The notes beneath the pieces were generated by a model that ran no database searches, was not told the DNA's origin, and saw only the letters and a list, made by a program, of their open reading frames with translations. Shown one piece after another: positions 1-11,048 of a DNA stretch of 64,000 bases. Origin of the DNA: Pseudofabraea citricarpa (Eukaryota; Ascomycota; Leotiomycetes; Helotiales; Dermateaceae); assembly GCA_029641185.1 (NCBI GenBank), contig JAPWGK010000027.1, positions 310,001 to 374,000 on the forward strand, read 5' to 3'. Each line of letters opens with the position of its first letter. Within the stretch, counting starts at the first letter, position 1. Both the position numbers and the translations under genes were made by a program.

Positions 1-2
1 CT

Positions 3-891
3 CACTATCGCGTTCTCCTCTTTGACCAACGCGGCTCTGGCAAATCTACCCCTCATGCATCACTCGAAGACAACACGACCTGGGATCTTGTAGCCGACAT
101 CGAAGCGCTTAGACAACATCTGAAGATCGAGAAGTGGATCGTGTTTGGAGGATCTTGGGGCTCAACACTTGCCCTGGCATATTCACAGAAGCACCCCGAA
201 AGATGTCTCGGGTTGATTTTGAGAGGAATCTTTACACTACGGAGAGAAGAGTTAGAGTGGTTTTATCAGAAGGGTGCTGATATGTTGTTCCCGGATTTCT
301 TCGATGCGTATAAGGCGGCCATTCCTGAAGAAGAGAGGGGTGATATGATGAAGGCTTATTACAAGAGACTCACTGGTGACAATGAGGAGGAGAAGCTGAA
401 GTGGTATGCGCATGTGGTTTCCGTTAAGAGAATAATGCTGACTATCTACCAGTGCTGGAGCATGGAGTACCTGGGAGACTGCAACCAGCAAATTGATTGT
501 TGATCCAGAGTACATCAAGAAAGTGGAGGATCCAAAATGGTTAGTTTGACAATGACCACGAGATTACTAGGGTTAATTATTTTGACACAGGGCGCTTGCT
601 TTTGCACGTATCGAGAGTCACTTCTTTGTCAATGGAGGCTGGATGGAAGATGGCCAGTTGCTCAAGGACGCCCACAAGATCAAGCATCTGCCAATTGTCA
701 TAGTTCAAGGTAGATATGACATCGTGTGCCCAGCAAAGACCAGTTGGGAATTATACCAAGCTCTCGGAGGAAAGGATAATTCAAATGTGGAGTATCAGAT
801 CATTGGCAATAGTGGCCACAGTGCTCATGAGAAGACGATCGAGGAAGCTTTGGTCGATGCTGCCAACAAGTTCAAGTCTATTAAGTCATAA
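3..891 (+). CDS. Proline iminopeptidase (S33), 5'-truncated by the window edge
   Basis: C-terminal part of an alpha/beta-hydrolase that removes N-terminal proline from peptides (cytosolic in known relatives). Exons read 3-403, 453-539 and 591-891; the first intron restores the family stretch AGAWSTWE and the second restores FARIESHFFVN. Visible motifs are the oxyanion-side DQRGSG near the start, the nucleophile elbow GGSWGS, the acid-bearing RYDIVCPA and the catalytic-His segment GHSAHE. All catalytic residues are present, so nothing suggests decay. The start codon lies upstream of base 1. Seen: motifs and splice sites; known: S33 layout; inferred: substrate. Confidence 0.88.
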
Positions 892-1451
892 ATGTCTAGT
901 AGTCCAGGCTAGGCAGAATACTCTAAAGACTAACGAAATAATGAATTCTTACTCATTACCAAACTACCACTCATTTGTAGTGGCAATCCTTCAGAAGTCT
1001 GGAAGAAGCACACATGAATGTTTACTCTGTAACCGAAACCTGGCAGGTTGAACATAAAGGTCCTTAAATAATACCGCATTTTCTTTGAGTTGAGAACCAT
1101 GTTATTTGATGGTCATATGTCACTTTAAATTTAGTGGCGAGTTTATGGATCTTGGGTTCGTCGCTTAATTCACGAGCTCGCCCCCAAAGAATTCCCCATT
1201 CTGCCTATCACACACCTGGATGCTCACGTGAACAGCTTCCTATTGTCCTGATTAACAACTGCCGCACAATAGGAAAATACAATCACATCAATTACCGCGC
1301 GAGATTCAATGACCACACGTACCAACCCCCACAGCACATCAAGTCTGCGCAGTCTTGAAGGGAACCTTCTACAGCATGACCCATTCCTCGAAATACTAAA
1401 GACTGTTCGAATTCTTGTCTACAAACCCCGCCTCAGAGTACAGCCTACACG
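892..1451. other. Intergenic stretch, no gene seen
   Basis: Only short out-of-context frames. It contains the 3' flank of the peptidase and the promoter of the next gene; no tRNA-like fold or repeat was recognised. Confidence 0.5.
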
Positions 1452-2237
1452 ATGTATTCTGCTACAATCCTCGCTGTTCTTCTCTGCTTTATCCATGCAG
1501 CTCTTGCACTTCCGGCCCACTCCGCCTCTACAGCCGCCTCTGCCCGCGTCTTCAACTACTTCAAGTGGTCAGCAGGAGGGAACCGCACATTCACACGCCT
1601 GAAGAGCACCATGGTCGTCCCCAACCTTCCCATTGGACCCAACGGCCTCCAAAGCATCTGGCCTGGTCTCCAATCTCCCGGCCACGAGATGGTATTCCAG
1701 AACGTGGTGGCGAATCAGATAGCCGGTGTCTGGGGATTCTGGATCATGGAGTGCTGCATCCCGAACCACTCATTTACGCCTTACGTCTCAGTCTACCCCG
1801 GAGATAGCATCACCACTGAGTTCATGCAGCAGCCTTCTGGAAACTGGACGGATTCTTGGAAGCTCGAGCGTGGCAAGCAGGGGTTGCTTGCTGGTGCTGA
1901 GTCACAGGAAGGAAGTATTGCAGATGTGGTATTTCCGAAGTTTGAAAGCTTGAATGAGGCCTACCTTACGGTTGAGTTGGGCAGTGGTGCGCATTGGGAA
2001 TTTGGGAAGGTGGTTTGGAAGGATATCGTGATGGAGACTCGTGTGGGTGATCTGACGTGGTGTAATACGTAAGTCTGAACACTCCTTGATGTTGGTTGAC
2101 ATGCTGATGAAAGTTACAGTCCAGATAATAGCCCGATGATGTACAAGCTGAAGGGCCAGATTGTAGCAGAGTCTCACGGAAATTCGAGCTCTTGCTATAT
2201 TCCACAGCTTGTGTTCTATGGAGACCTGAGGGAGTGA
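1452..2237 (+). CDS. Secreted beta-sandwich-like protein, paralog 1
   Basis: Predicted 244-residue secreted protein from exons 1452-2068 and 2120-2237. Residues 1-20 form a signal peptide ending ALAL. The mature part has a double Cys (C101-C102), Q83 in VFQNVV, N-glycosylation sites (NRT, NHS, NWT), and a C-terminal SCYIPQ. Spacing of Trp, Gln and the late VELGSGAHWEFGKVVWKD segment recalls the concanavalin-like fold of eqolisins (family G1), but I cannot confirm a catalytic Gln/Glu pair, so no enzymatic role is claimed. The next gene is a tandem paralog with the intron at the same place. Probably extracellular. Confidence 0.72.
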
Positions 2238-2869
2238 AGGAGAAACATGGCATCGGGGTCACTTTCGCCTCTACATGAGTTGATAGGGGATATGAGGTGG
2301 AAAAGAACTCTTGCAGATGACAATCTTTCAACAGATGCACGGGCATAAAGGTGTTTTCATTTCAGACTTTCTCGGCTTGTACACAATCCACTTGATAGCA
2401 TAATAGATGTGCCAATAGGCTATTGCACCATTTATCGTCTGCTCAAATCTTCTGCATAGCTGTAAATCGACTCGTGAAATAACGGTGAACTGTTCTCCCG
2501 CTGAATATTCACAATTTCTACCTTGACTACCTAGTACATATCTATTTGACTTCAAACCAATACACTTCAGCTGACTATCCAGTCATTTACTCTCTCTTCT
2601 GCAAGGACTGCAATCGAACCACGACATATGCGTGAATAACATCTGGCAGAAGATTTGCCAGGAGATTCACGGATACCGAACCTGCGTTATTCCGGTCTTA
2701 TTTAGTTCCAACCTCATTCCACCCCAACATCCACAGTCAACATCCACAAAATCTCACAGTTGTCCATATCAATTAAGTTCCCAGGACCACAAATCAACGT
2801 CCACACTCCTCCATATCAAATACTTCTTCAACGCAAAGGTCTCAAAGGAGAAGAGCATTATCCGCCAAC
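2238..2869. other. Intergenic stretch between tandem paralogs
   Basis: No supported coding segment on either strand. It holds the terminator of paralog 1 and the promoter of paralog 2. Confidence 0.5.
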
Positions 2870-3654
2870 ATGGAACTCATCCTCCTCCTCTTTGTCTTGT
2901 TGGGCGCAATCATCTCCGCTACAAAGTCTGAAATCACGCTCAAGACATATCCCAGCAGTATCAGCTGGCAGATGAGCTCCAAATTCAGCATCACCAGGTT
3001 CAGAAGCACGGTCGTCATTCCCGCACTCCCTCACGGTCCCGTTCGCAGCCAAGCATTCTGGATGGGATTGAAGCCAGCGAAAGGAGAAGAAGCACTGCAG
3101 CAAGTAGTAAAGAACACAGTTGATGCAAACAGCTGGTTCCTCGACACGGTATCATGCTGCGAGCCAAAGAACATCTTCTCCAACAGTTCAGCTCCGTTGC
3201 GGGCATTGAGTCCTGGTGATGAGTTGACGTCGGAATTCAAATTCGACTCGAAACAAGAGCAGTGGAATGTAACGTGGTCTCGCCAACATGTCTATCAGGG
3301 CCCTAGCGATAGACCTTCGGATGGACATACTACAATCAAGACGAAGGATGTGGGTCTTCTGTCGCAGGCATATCTCGCTGTTGAGGTCGCCCAAGGAGGA
3401 GCTTGGAACTTTGGAACGGTCACTTGGAAAAACATCACGATTGAGTCGACCGCTGCAGGCTACCTGTGGTGCTTCTTGTAAGTGCTTTCTAGCTTCAGTA
3501 TGTTCGTGATTCTCTTTGCTGACTTGCTTGATTGCTTAGTTCTATCCCGAATAATATCACGGTCAAATTTGGCGGAAATACGACGTCGAGAGATAAGGAT
3601 GGCATCGGCTCTTGCCATATTCCTCAGATTGACTTTATCTCACCGAAGTGGTGA
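2870..3654 (+). CDS. Secreted beta-sandwich-like protein, paralog 2
   Basis: Predicted 240-residue secreted protein from exons 2870-3477 and 3540-3654. Residues 1-20 are a signal peptide. It shares with its upstream neighbour the Trp-x-Gly-Leu segment, LQQVV (Gln78), a double Cys (C96-C97), PGDELTSEF, the late AYLAVEVAQGGAWNFG stretch, YLWC before the intron, and SCHIPQ near the C-terminus. The single intron sits at the equivalent position, so this is a tandem duplication followed by strong divergence. Several N-glycosylation sites (NSS, NVT, NIT) fit secretion. Function unknown; eqolisin-like fold is only an inference. Confidence 0.72.
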
Positions 3655-3983
3655 GTCAGGATATTTTCGTGGCAGAGGCGTGAGTTGAGACCGGCAGAGA
3701 TATTTGTACTGCAGGTATGGGAGCGCGGTGCGAAGGAAGGAAAATTGATCTTAAGACTGCGATGATATTTCAGCGGTTCAGACGCATTTTGAACCATTTT
3801 TCAACAATGTAAGCAAGACGTTAAACTCTGCAGAACCTTTTAAAAATGACATTAGACTTTTCTTTACCTCTTTTTTTCTGCGTCTTGAATTTAGCCGTAA
3901 ATCAAGATTTTCAAACGGTATAGCAGTAAACGAACCATAAGAATTTATTTATTAGTCTCTCTCCTTTACTAGAATGCCGTGTC

Positions 3984-4042
3984 ATTAATATCCAACTTGT
4001 GTAAGTACAATGCTATTTCTTAGTATAATCCTTCCTTAGTTC
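3984..4042 (-). pseudogene. Decayed copy of the ankyrin gene 3' end
   Basis: About 55 bases here resemble 4398-4455, the 3' end of the ankyrin gene, sharing CTTGTGTAAG, ACA(A/C)TGCT(A/G)TTTCT and TCCTTCCT. Several differences are of the CA-to-TA kind. No longer frame survives. Seen directly by eye alignment; the duplication is inferred. Confidence 0.45.
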
Positions 4043-4206
4043 GGACACCCTTACAGTCGATTATCGCTCACGATCCTGCCGGGTCACACGCCCTTCGCAA
4101 CTTTGAAAAACAATAACAATAACCTTTATAGCTACTACGCATAAGGTATGCTACTCCTTTTTCTTTCCCTCCTTACCAACTTTTACGAACTGGTGACTTT
4201 GCACAA

Positions 4207-4300
4207 ACCAGCGACGACACTGGCAACGACGCTCGAAATAGCGACGATACGCAAACTGGCGACGACACACGAAATATCAACGACCTGTGACATGGCAACG
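4207..4300. repeat. Short imperfect CGACGA-rich repeats
   Basis: GCGACGACAC, GCAACGACGC, GCGACGATAC and GCGACGACAC recur with CGAAATA(T/G) spacers, a degenerate minisatellite just downstream of the ankyrin gene's 3' end. Confidence 0.5.
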
Positions 4301-4368
4301 GGGATTAGTTTTCGCGATAGTGGACTGCCAACGGGTATATTTAGCATACTATATAGCACGCACTATTT

Positions 4369-5440
4369 TTATCTGGCGGTCTGCCTAAAGAAATCCTCAA
4401 TATCAGACTTGTGTAAGAACACTGCTGTTTCTAATACAGTCCTTCCTCTCGTGTTTTGAATACTAGGATCTGCTCCCTTTTCAAGTAAAAACTTTACCAA
4501 ATCCATATTCCCTTCCTCCACGGCATAGTGTAACGGGGTTCCGAGAGCGAGTGGGAATTGCTCTTGGAAAGAAAGTGGATGATTAGAATACTGGATTTCG
4601 TTAAGTGAGGCACCCATCTCCAATAGCATTCCCACCAGTTCGAGCACATCACTTCCCTTTCGTAAAGCAGCATGGTGCAGGAGTTGGCCTTTCTCGATGC
4701 TCCCACCGCGTGCGAATAGCATTTGGATGGTTCTAAGCGACGCTCGAGACATAGCTGCAGACATGGCAGTCAAGTCCCATGCACATGCAGCATTGGGGTC
4801 AGCGCCATGGTCGAGAAACCATTCAGTCAAGATGTGGTCATCACTAATATATCTAGTACGGGGTCAGTGATACTCCCCAAAGCCAGAGGTGGTTGACTGA
4901 CCCTAATGGTGGAGCCATAGTGCGCTCAACGGGGTTGTTGATGTTCCATCCATATTCAAGGAAGACACGAAAGACATCGGCAGATCTAGCTTCGATAGCA
5001 GAGTAAACATAAAGGGCGGGCTTGCCTATTCTCATGAAGAACAAGTAGGAGAGAATCGCTGGGTGGTTGTGGGCAATGGCCTCCTTGATAGACTCATAAA
5101 ACAACGAGAGCATAAGTCGCCCTGTGGCGGGGTCTGGGGTTTGAGTCAGGATATACTGCGATAATATTTGATGAACATCCTGAAGATTCCCTTGGCTGCT
5201 GGCGAGCTTAAGCAGTGCAACTTGCGTAGGGTCCGCCTCTATAGCAGGTAGTAGTGCAGAGTCTGGAAGCCAGCCTGGCGGTGGAGTCCGAGGACGTGGA
5301 GGAAGAGCCGTGGGGCTCGGGGGTAAAATGGGCTCGAGATTTGACCATGGAGACTGGCTAGAAGGTGGAAAATCTGTTATGCTCTCTGGTGGGGTAGATA
5401 GCCTTTCGGGACCTCGAGGTTGACTGTCGTTGTCGAGCAT
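4369..5440 (-). CDS. Ankyrin-repeat protein with Pro-rich N-terminus
   Basis: Predicted 337-residue protein from exons 4902-5440 and 4369-4843 on the minus strand; the 58 nt intron joins PPLG to DDHILTEWFL. Residues ~1-65 are Pro/Ser-rich and probably disordered. Ankyrin units follow, the clearest being TEWFLDHGADPNAAC, a central LFARGGS / LLHHAALRKG stretch, and GTPLHYAVEEGNMDLVKFLL with EKGADPSIQN near the C-terminus. Ankyrin repeats bind other proteins; nothing here shows a partner. No NACHT or other effector domain is attached. A decayed copy of its 3' end lies ~400 bases downstream. Confidence 0.82.
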
Positions 5441-5649
5441 GGTGAGGCATAAAATTATTCCTAGTATGTGGTTCGAAACGACAATATATATGGGTTTGAT
5501 TGAACCATATCACATCACATCGTATCACGTTACATCACGTCGTGTTAATGCGGGGCAGCACTAACTCATCATGGCTAGCCAGTCTCGCTTACATGGTGGG
5601 AGTATTTTATGTCATTCTGTATCACAAGGTTTCCGCTCATATCATATCA

Positions 5650-6811
5650 TGTCGTCACGCAAGCCGGCTGACGCTCTTTCTGATGAGGATCTTATCGCGC
5701 TTCTCGAAGAGCAAATGAAGACATTTTCGACCGAATTTGTTCGTCTTCACGACAAGAAATTGGCAGCAATCAAAAGATGCGCAGATGTAATCAGTGTACC
5801 CCGATCATCGATTGTGAAGCACAGCCGCAAGGTACGGATTCACAGTATATTGACGGATCTGTGGGAGACATCAACAGAATTCTTTGTATTGGCAGCTCTG
5901 GCAGCAACCCCGTCAAGGCTTGGATCACTGAAGTCTATCGACTATCTGCCGAAGCTTGTACAGTGGCGCAAAAGGATTACCTTTCCTAAAGGACTTGTGG
6001 AAGCTTCGAAACATACCCAAGTCTTGGCTGTGTTGCCTTTGTACAAGGCGGGGTGTCCTCGGCCAAATGATGATTCGGGCAAATCAACGATGCAACCAGG
6101 ACCTCAACTGTCTAGCCTCTTGCCTACCGCGAGCGAACCTCTGGGAGACCATGTAGCTTCAGAAGGGCGCAAAGACTTCACAACTAGCAACGCCAATCTG
6201 GTGGAGGTTTCTACCCCAAGGAATTCGCTTGACATCCAAGCACGTCAACAATTGGCGGAGACGGGAGACATCAGCGAGCAACCTTGGGAAGACGCTGGGC
6301 CAGGTCTGCGAGACAGCCAGTCATATTCCCGCACTGCTGATAATTGTTTTAGTCCCGAAACGTCGCCGGACGGCGACTAGTATAGTGGCAGCAGACTTCA
6401 ATGAACACATAGGGCTGAGGGACTCCCCACAGGGTATCCCCTATTCCGGCAACATAATGCGATATGCGCTAACGGGATACCAGGGTCGTTCTGGGGTGGA
6501 GGGCTAGACCAAGAATTGCAGTGCCAGCGTTCAGGTTCGTGAGGCATCTTAGATCTATGTATGTCTTTCGCGAGACAGCTCTGACAAGCACAGTACAAGA
6601 AGTGCCACCAATTGCAAATGTCAGAACTGGGACTTTGTGCGCCTTCCTAGTCGATCGCTGCAAGGCTTCAGAATTGTTACCCGTATTATCATCACTCGAA
6701 GACTGGCCAGTGATCTTTTTGAAATTGCCTGGAATCGGAGTCGCGAATATTTCCTTTGACTGGGATGTTTGTATGGATCTTGTAAAGTACCAAGAAGAAA
6801 ATGGAGAGTGA
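5650..6811 (+). CDS. Uncharacterised protein, three-exon model
   Basis: Not recognised. A model starting at MSSRKPADAL (5650; an upstream in-frame ATG exists at 5571) runs to 6303, then an intron 6304-6352 (GT...TTTTAG) restores the frame into PKRRRTATSIVAADF. A second intron starts at 6485 with acceptor at 6521 or 6527, leading to a last exon ending NGE and stop at 6811. The N-terminal 60 residues are charged and possibly helical, the middle is Ser/Gln-rich and probably disordered, and the C-terminus (LPVLSSLEDWPVIFLKLPG) looks folded. The 3' end lies 11 bases from the end of the opposite-strand gene. Exon choice is moderately uncertain. Confidence 0.5.
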
Positions 6812-6822
6812 GTAGGAAATCT

Positions 6823-7195
6823 CTAGTTCCGAGGCTTTATATATAGTACTGTAGAGTGCCCGAATATCATACATGTCTCCCCTTCTTTTATGTCGATGGC
6901 GGGATAAGGGTCACCTGTTTCACCAGGCCCTGTTTTTATACCCTTTCCTCCAGTAACAACCACTCTACCCAGCTCACTATTTCTATCAACTACAACCTTG
7001 CAAACAGCCGGCCAAACTTTGTACGGATTGTCGCCTTTGGCGGTAGTTTCGGCTTCATCGAGCTCTAGTTCAAGTTGACCAGATACCTAACAAGGGTCAG
7101 CATATTTATTCTCCTTATTCAATTACCACAGACGATTCTACCCATTTCTTTGCGCCTTCCCGAAACCTCCTCTGCTTATCGTCCGTCCTCGCCAT
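6823..7195 (-). CDS. Small conserved-looking protein, two exons
   Basis: A 110-residue protein easily missed because its main exon has no internal ATG. Exon 1 is 7127-7195 (MARTDDKQRRFREGAKKWVE), the intron 7087-7126 is only 40 nt with GTAATT, a GCTGAC branch site and TTAG, and exon 2 is 6823-7086. The exon 2 product is open for 88 codons, with a balanced composition and segments such as NPYKVWPAVCKVVVDR and GRVVVTGGKGIKTGPG. I do not recognise the family. It ends tail-to-tail with the preceding gene (11 bases apart), so transcripts probably overlap. Confidence 0.6.
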
Positions 7196-7912
7196 ACTGC
7201 CGATCCAAGAGCGCAAGAACGGTCAACTCGAACTGAGTTCCTTGGTGACTTGATATGGTTCTTTCCAATCGAGGATTTAGTTGTGAATAACAAATAGCTT
7301 TATTTGAGAAGCGGGGTGTCTGGATTTTCGAGAAGAAACTCTTGGGGAAATATCAACGCAGAGGAAGTTTAGTGTCGTGACGAGCTTATTTTTAGTATTA
7401 GTGACGTGGCCAAAAGTCTGATGATGTCTCTTAAATCGCAATTTCTTAGGTGTAGGGGTTGCAATGTTTTTTGTTTTGTTTTTTGTTTTGTTTTTTGCGA
7501 TGACCTGCCTTCATGAAAACCTTTCCGTAAATAACTAGCTCTACGGTGTTTTTACTAATCCCCACGTGATTGGTTTCCGAGATAAGCCGCGAACGCTAGC
7601 ACAATGTCTTTCTTGGGTTTCTGCCATTGTCGCTTAATTCTCCCTACTAGTTTGATGGGCTCGCTGATGACACAAAATGATATAACATGATATTACACGA
7701 CATGCCTTAATTTGATACGATGTGATATCAAAAAACCTTTCTTGTCGCATAAACATTCTCTTTTCCAATATATAATAAGAATAGAAAGTATGTCCAATCT
7801 GTTTTTCTTTTAAGTGGTATTCTTCTTCTTTACCCCCCAAGCAATCTAAATCCATCAAATATCATCACCCATGCATAAATACTAGCAAGAGCTCTCGCCA
7901 TAGTTCTCCAAA
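7196..7912. other. Intergenic stretch with a T/G-rich simple repeat
   Basis: No supported gene. TTTTTTGTTTTG units repeat at about 7466-7497. The rest is presumably promoter for the genes on either side. Confidence 0.5.
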
Positions 7913-8749
7913 ATGTCTCAAGGTCTCTTAAACGATGCCGAAGCAAGGGGGACTGTCTACACAGTGGCAATGGATGAGGTCAAATTTCTTCCATTTCGCC
8001 AACAGCATGGACCGATTTCCCTAGGTACCAAGAATCTCAATTCATGCTCTACAGCTATTATTGTCTCGATCTTTGGAGCCATTCTAGCCCACATTCCACC
8101 ACGGCCAATGTACCACACGGCAGATCTAGAGGCCGGTGATCGTCATGCCCAAGAGAAAATGGATGAAGTGGCTACCCTTTACTGGTCAAATCGAGACCGG
8201 TACTTTCCGGCTGGTGGCAATAATTGGGTGCTGTGTGCGGTCTTTCATGGCGAAGTAGCTTTGCCAGATCAGCAGAAAATTATGCAGGACAGTCTCGCCC
8301 AGCTGGGTCTGGCTAGTACTCCCCTGACATACCAAGTTGAGAGAGAGCGTCACGGGCCATTGTTTCCTGGGAAAGGGACTGTCTTCATCGAAGGCAGTGG
8401 TCCTGTCCCGGTGGTGTATGTTGAGGACAAGGTAGTCTCTCGGGAATCCCAATGGCTTGCGTCTCCAATTCCTGCCGAACAAAACATGGCATTCAGTAGT
8501 GGCTATTTTCCTCAAGCGACTGCTAACTACCCCGCCGAAGCTGGATCCTCCCAAATTACTTCCCAGGAAATCACAGGGCCGTACTACTATGTGCAGAACA
8601 AAGAATACTTCCTTTACGACAAAGGACAGCACATCTATCAGCCCCAGCGCCCAAAGGACGTATGGGTACTCAATGAACAGGGATGGAAGGACGGTGCAGG
8701 TCAGCGATGGCGATATTGGGACGGCAAAAACATTAGTTATTCCGCCTAA
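7913..8749 (+). CDS. Conserved fungal protein with a possible CheD-like Cys/His site
   Basis: A single-exon 278-residue protein. Residues ~36-62 contain LGTKNLNSCS followed by AIIVSIFGAILAHIPPRP, giving a Cys45...His60 pair on what look like adjacent strands. This order (Gly-x-x-Ser-Cys, a strand, then Ala-His) resembles the Cys-His site of CheD-type glutamine deamidases and related folds; similar fungal proteins exist as uncharacterised families. The middle (VALPDQQKIMQDSLAQLGL) fits a helix after a strand. The C-terminal 90 residues are aromatic/Gln-rich (YFLYDKGQHIYQPQRP). Deamidase activity is a hypothesis. The start at 7913 has an AAAATG context. Confidence 0.62.
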   Translation: MSQGLLNDAEARGTVYTVAMDEVKFLPFRQQHGPISLGTKNLNSCSTAIIVSIFGAILAHIPPRPMYHTADLEAGDRHAQEKMDEVATLYWSNRDRYFPAGGNNWVLCAVFHGEVALPDQQKIMQDSLAQLGLASTPLTYQVERERHGPLFPGKGTVFIEGSGPVPVVYVEDKVVSRESQWLASPIPAEQNMAFSSGYFPQATANYPAEAGSSQITSQEITGPYYYVQNKEYFLYDKGQHIYQPQRPKDVWVLNEQGWKDGAGQRWRYWDGKNISYSA

Positions 8750-9000
8750 ATTTCAGTTTAGACTTTTCAATTTAATCACTTGATATTTTGCCGTTAGTTC
8801 TTAGACCCGTCAAGAGTACAAGTGAAAATAGGATGCTGGGGCTAGAAGAGAGCAGTAGAGATTAAAAGAAACGCAGACCATTACTAAAGACGCTTCACTT
8901 AGCATATATCCCCACTCCACTAGTAACTGCAGAAAGCTATCGCCTTTTGGCTACTTCAAATTATACTTTCGCAGAGCTGAATATTTTGGTTGTAATAATA

Positions 9001-9573
9001 GCGCCTAAGCTATAATCTTATAATCTATAATCGTTTTTCTTTACTTCCTATTATCGGGTATTATAATATATAAAAAGTAGAAGTAAATATAGATTAATAT
9101 AACTAATTAATAATAAAAGATCTAAGTATAAGAAGAAAAGAAAGAAAGAAAAAAAAAAAAAAGAGAAAGCTAATTATAAGTATTTCTTTAGTATACGCTA
9201 ATAAATACTAGTAGCTACTAGTAGTTCATTCTCTAAGTATTTATAAAGTAAATAAATAATATATCTCAAGTAACTTATAAAAGAACTATAATTTATTTTC
9301 CTTATAAGTATTTTATTTTCCCTCTAAGTATTTAATTTTTATATTAAATAAGATTTATCTAAGTATCTAAAGTAAAAATCTTATAACCTCTTATATATTC
9401 TCGAAATTTTTTATAGAATATTATTATAAGTCTAATAGTCATTATATTTATTTGATTTTTCTAAGACGTATATTTTATTCTCTAGTTTATAATTTAATAT
9501 TAGAGAATAGTTTTTATTTATATATTTTTTCTTTTTTTTCTAAGATTAAATAAATTACTTTAGAGGGTATCTT
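9001..9573. other. AT-rich block with RIP signature (1)
   Basis: Strongly AT-rich DNA in which CpA and TpG are almost absent (about five in ~550 bases by eye), while CT, CG and TA remain. This is what repeat-induced point mutation of CpA to TpA on both strands leaves behind. No frame survives; the ancestral element cannot be named. An A-tract at 9149-9162 lies inside. Confidence 0.7.
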
Positions 9574-9849
9574 ACAGAGTACGAACATGAAATAGAAGAA
9601 GAAAGTAGAACTAATTGAAAAATAAAGAATTATCAAAGATAGATTGATGTAGATGAATCGTATTGCGATATAGGGTGTAAATTAACTCTGTAGAAATGTA
9701 TGTTTCATTAAGAGAGCTTAGATTGACCGCTTAGTGGGAATAATTTCGTGTTTATTGGGCCTTGATTGACGAGGTTTGTGTGCTTTGATTGAGCATACAC
9801 AGTCGACGTATCTATATTACTATATGAAAACATTTTTGATTTCAAAAGT

Positions 9850-11010
9850 TCAATCAACTTTTAACTGACGAGTAGAATGATCTTTAAATCTCTGCCGCCC
9901 GATATATCTAGTGAGTTTTAGTGCATCGGAATTATAGTCTTCGATGTCTAAGCAATTGATTTTGCCTTTTAGAGCTCCTGGGACAAGGAAAGATTCGATT
10001 TCGACACGCGGGTGTGAATTCGGATAAGCGATGACCTGCTCCTTTTTGAGGTCCTTGATGTTTTGTATCTTGATAGGGTTGAACAGGGGATAGAGGCCGC
10101 AACCCTCGGCTGCAAACTTCTCGGCTCTACAGTGTTGGTTTGGAAATCTACGAATGCTACGTTGGATAGCTAGAAGTATTTTGCCAGTCTTGGTAGAATG
10201 AGTGAGAGCCCCTCAGGAAGCTGCCTAGGAGTAGCTTCTACTAGTATGACAAGTTTGTTGACCCCAGTAGCTTCGAAGGAGGTAAATGCGCCTCGGTCTG
10301 GTCTGGTTTGGTCTGGTCCAGTAGTCGCGGCTGGATTGCGGCTGATCACTGTCTCAGGATTAGAAAATTTGTACATGGGAAACGGCGGCCACTCTCTCTC
10401 CGTGGGACGATCGAGCATGCATGAATTATCGATTCATTGGAGATTGATACAGGAACTAACATAAAGGTATGAAATCAAGGAAGGCCATTTCGCTAAATGA
10501 ATGAAATAAATCTGATCTACGCGCCCAGAATATGTTGAATAGTGAAATGGTTCGTTGAAAGACTAACGATCGAAGTGAGAGTATCGGAAAGAGTTCCTGG
10601 TGAGACGTTGGATTATCGGCTCATAGTACCTAGCTATGATCTATCTAGCGACCTGTCACATGGCCTTCATGAGTGGCTGACGTATGACCGCTCCCGCCGC
10701 AGATACAGACACACTTGCCCAATAGGTTTGGGGAGAAGAACCAGGCTGCGGGTCGTGCTGCCGCGAATTTTGGGGCCTTGAATATCATTGCTAGCACAGA
10801 TTGAACCAACAAAAGCAAAGCTGAGTAAACATACATCGTCGGGATGCAAATTGATGTTAGCTCGCCCTGCGGTGATTTCTACCCGGCCTTCGAAACCATC
10901 ACCTGGGTATAGACAGAGACCAAATAGGCCGAGGACGTCTTTCTCGAGCAGAATTTTGACGAAAGCTTTTACAAATATACTGCAGATGGGTTGGTCTGGC
11001 GATTAAAGTT
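9850..11010 (-). pseudogene. Coding-like remnant between RIP blocks
   Basis: Three minus-strand pieces look protein-coding: near 10840-10990 (LLEKDVLGLFGLCLYPGDGF, VEITAGRANINLHPDD), 10170-10290 (FEATGVNKLVILVEA, LSLILPRLAKYF) and 9850-10130 (EGCGLYPLFNPIKIQNIK, SHPRVEIESFLVPGALKG). They sit in order but I could not join them all with convincing introns. It could be a poorly resolved multi-exon gene or a decayed one; its place between two RIP-mutated blocks favours decay. Not recognised. Confidence 0.35.
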
Positions 11011-11048
11011 TCTCAGTCGTACTACTCTCTGGAGAGTAGTAGAATTTG

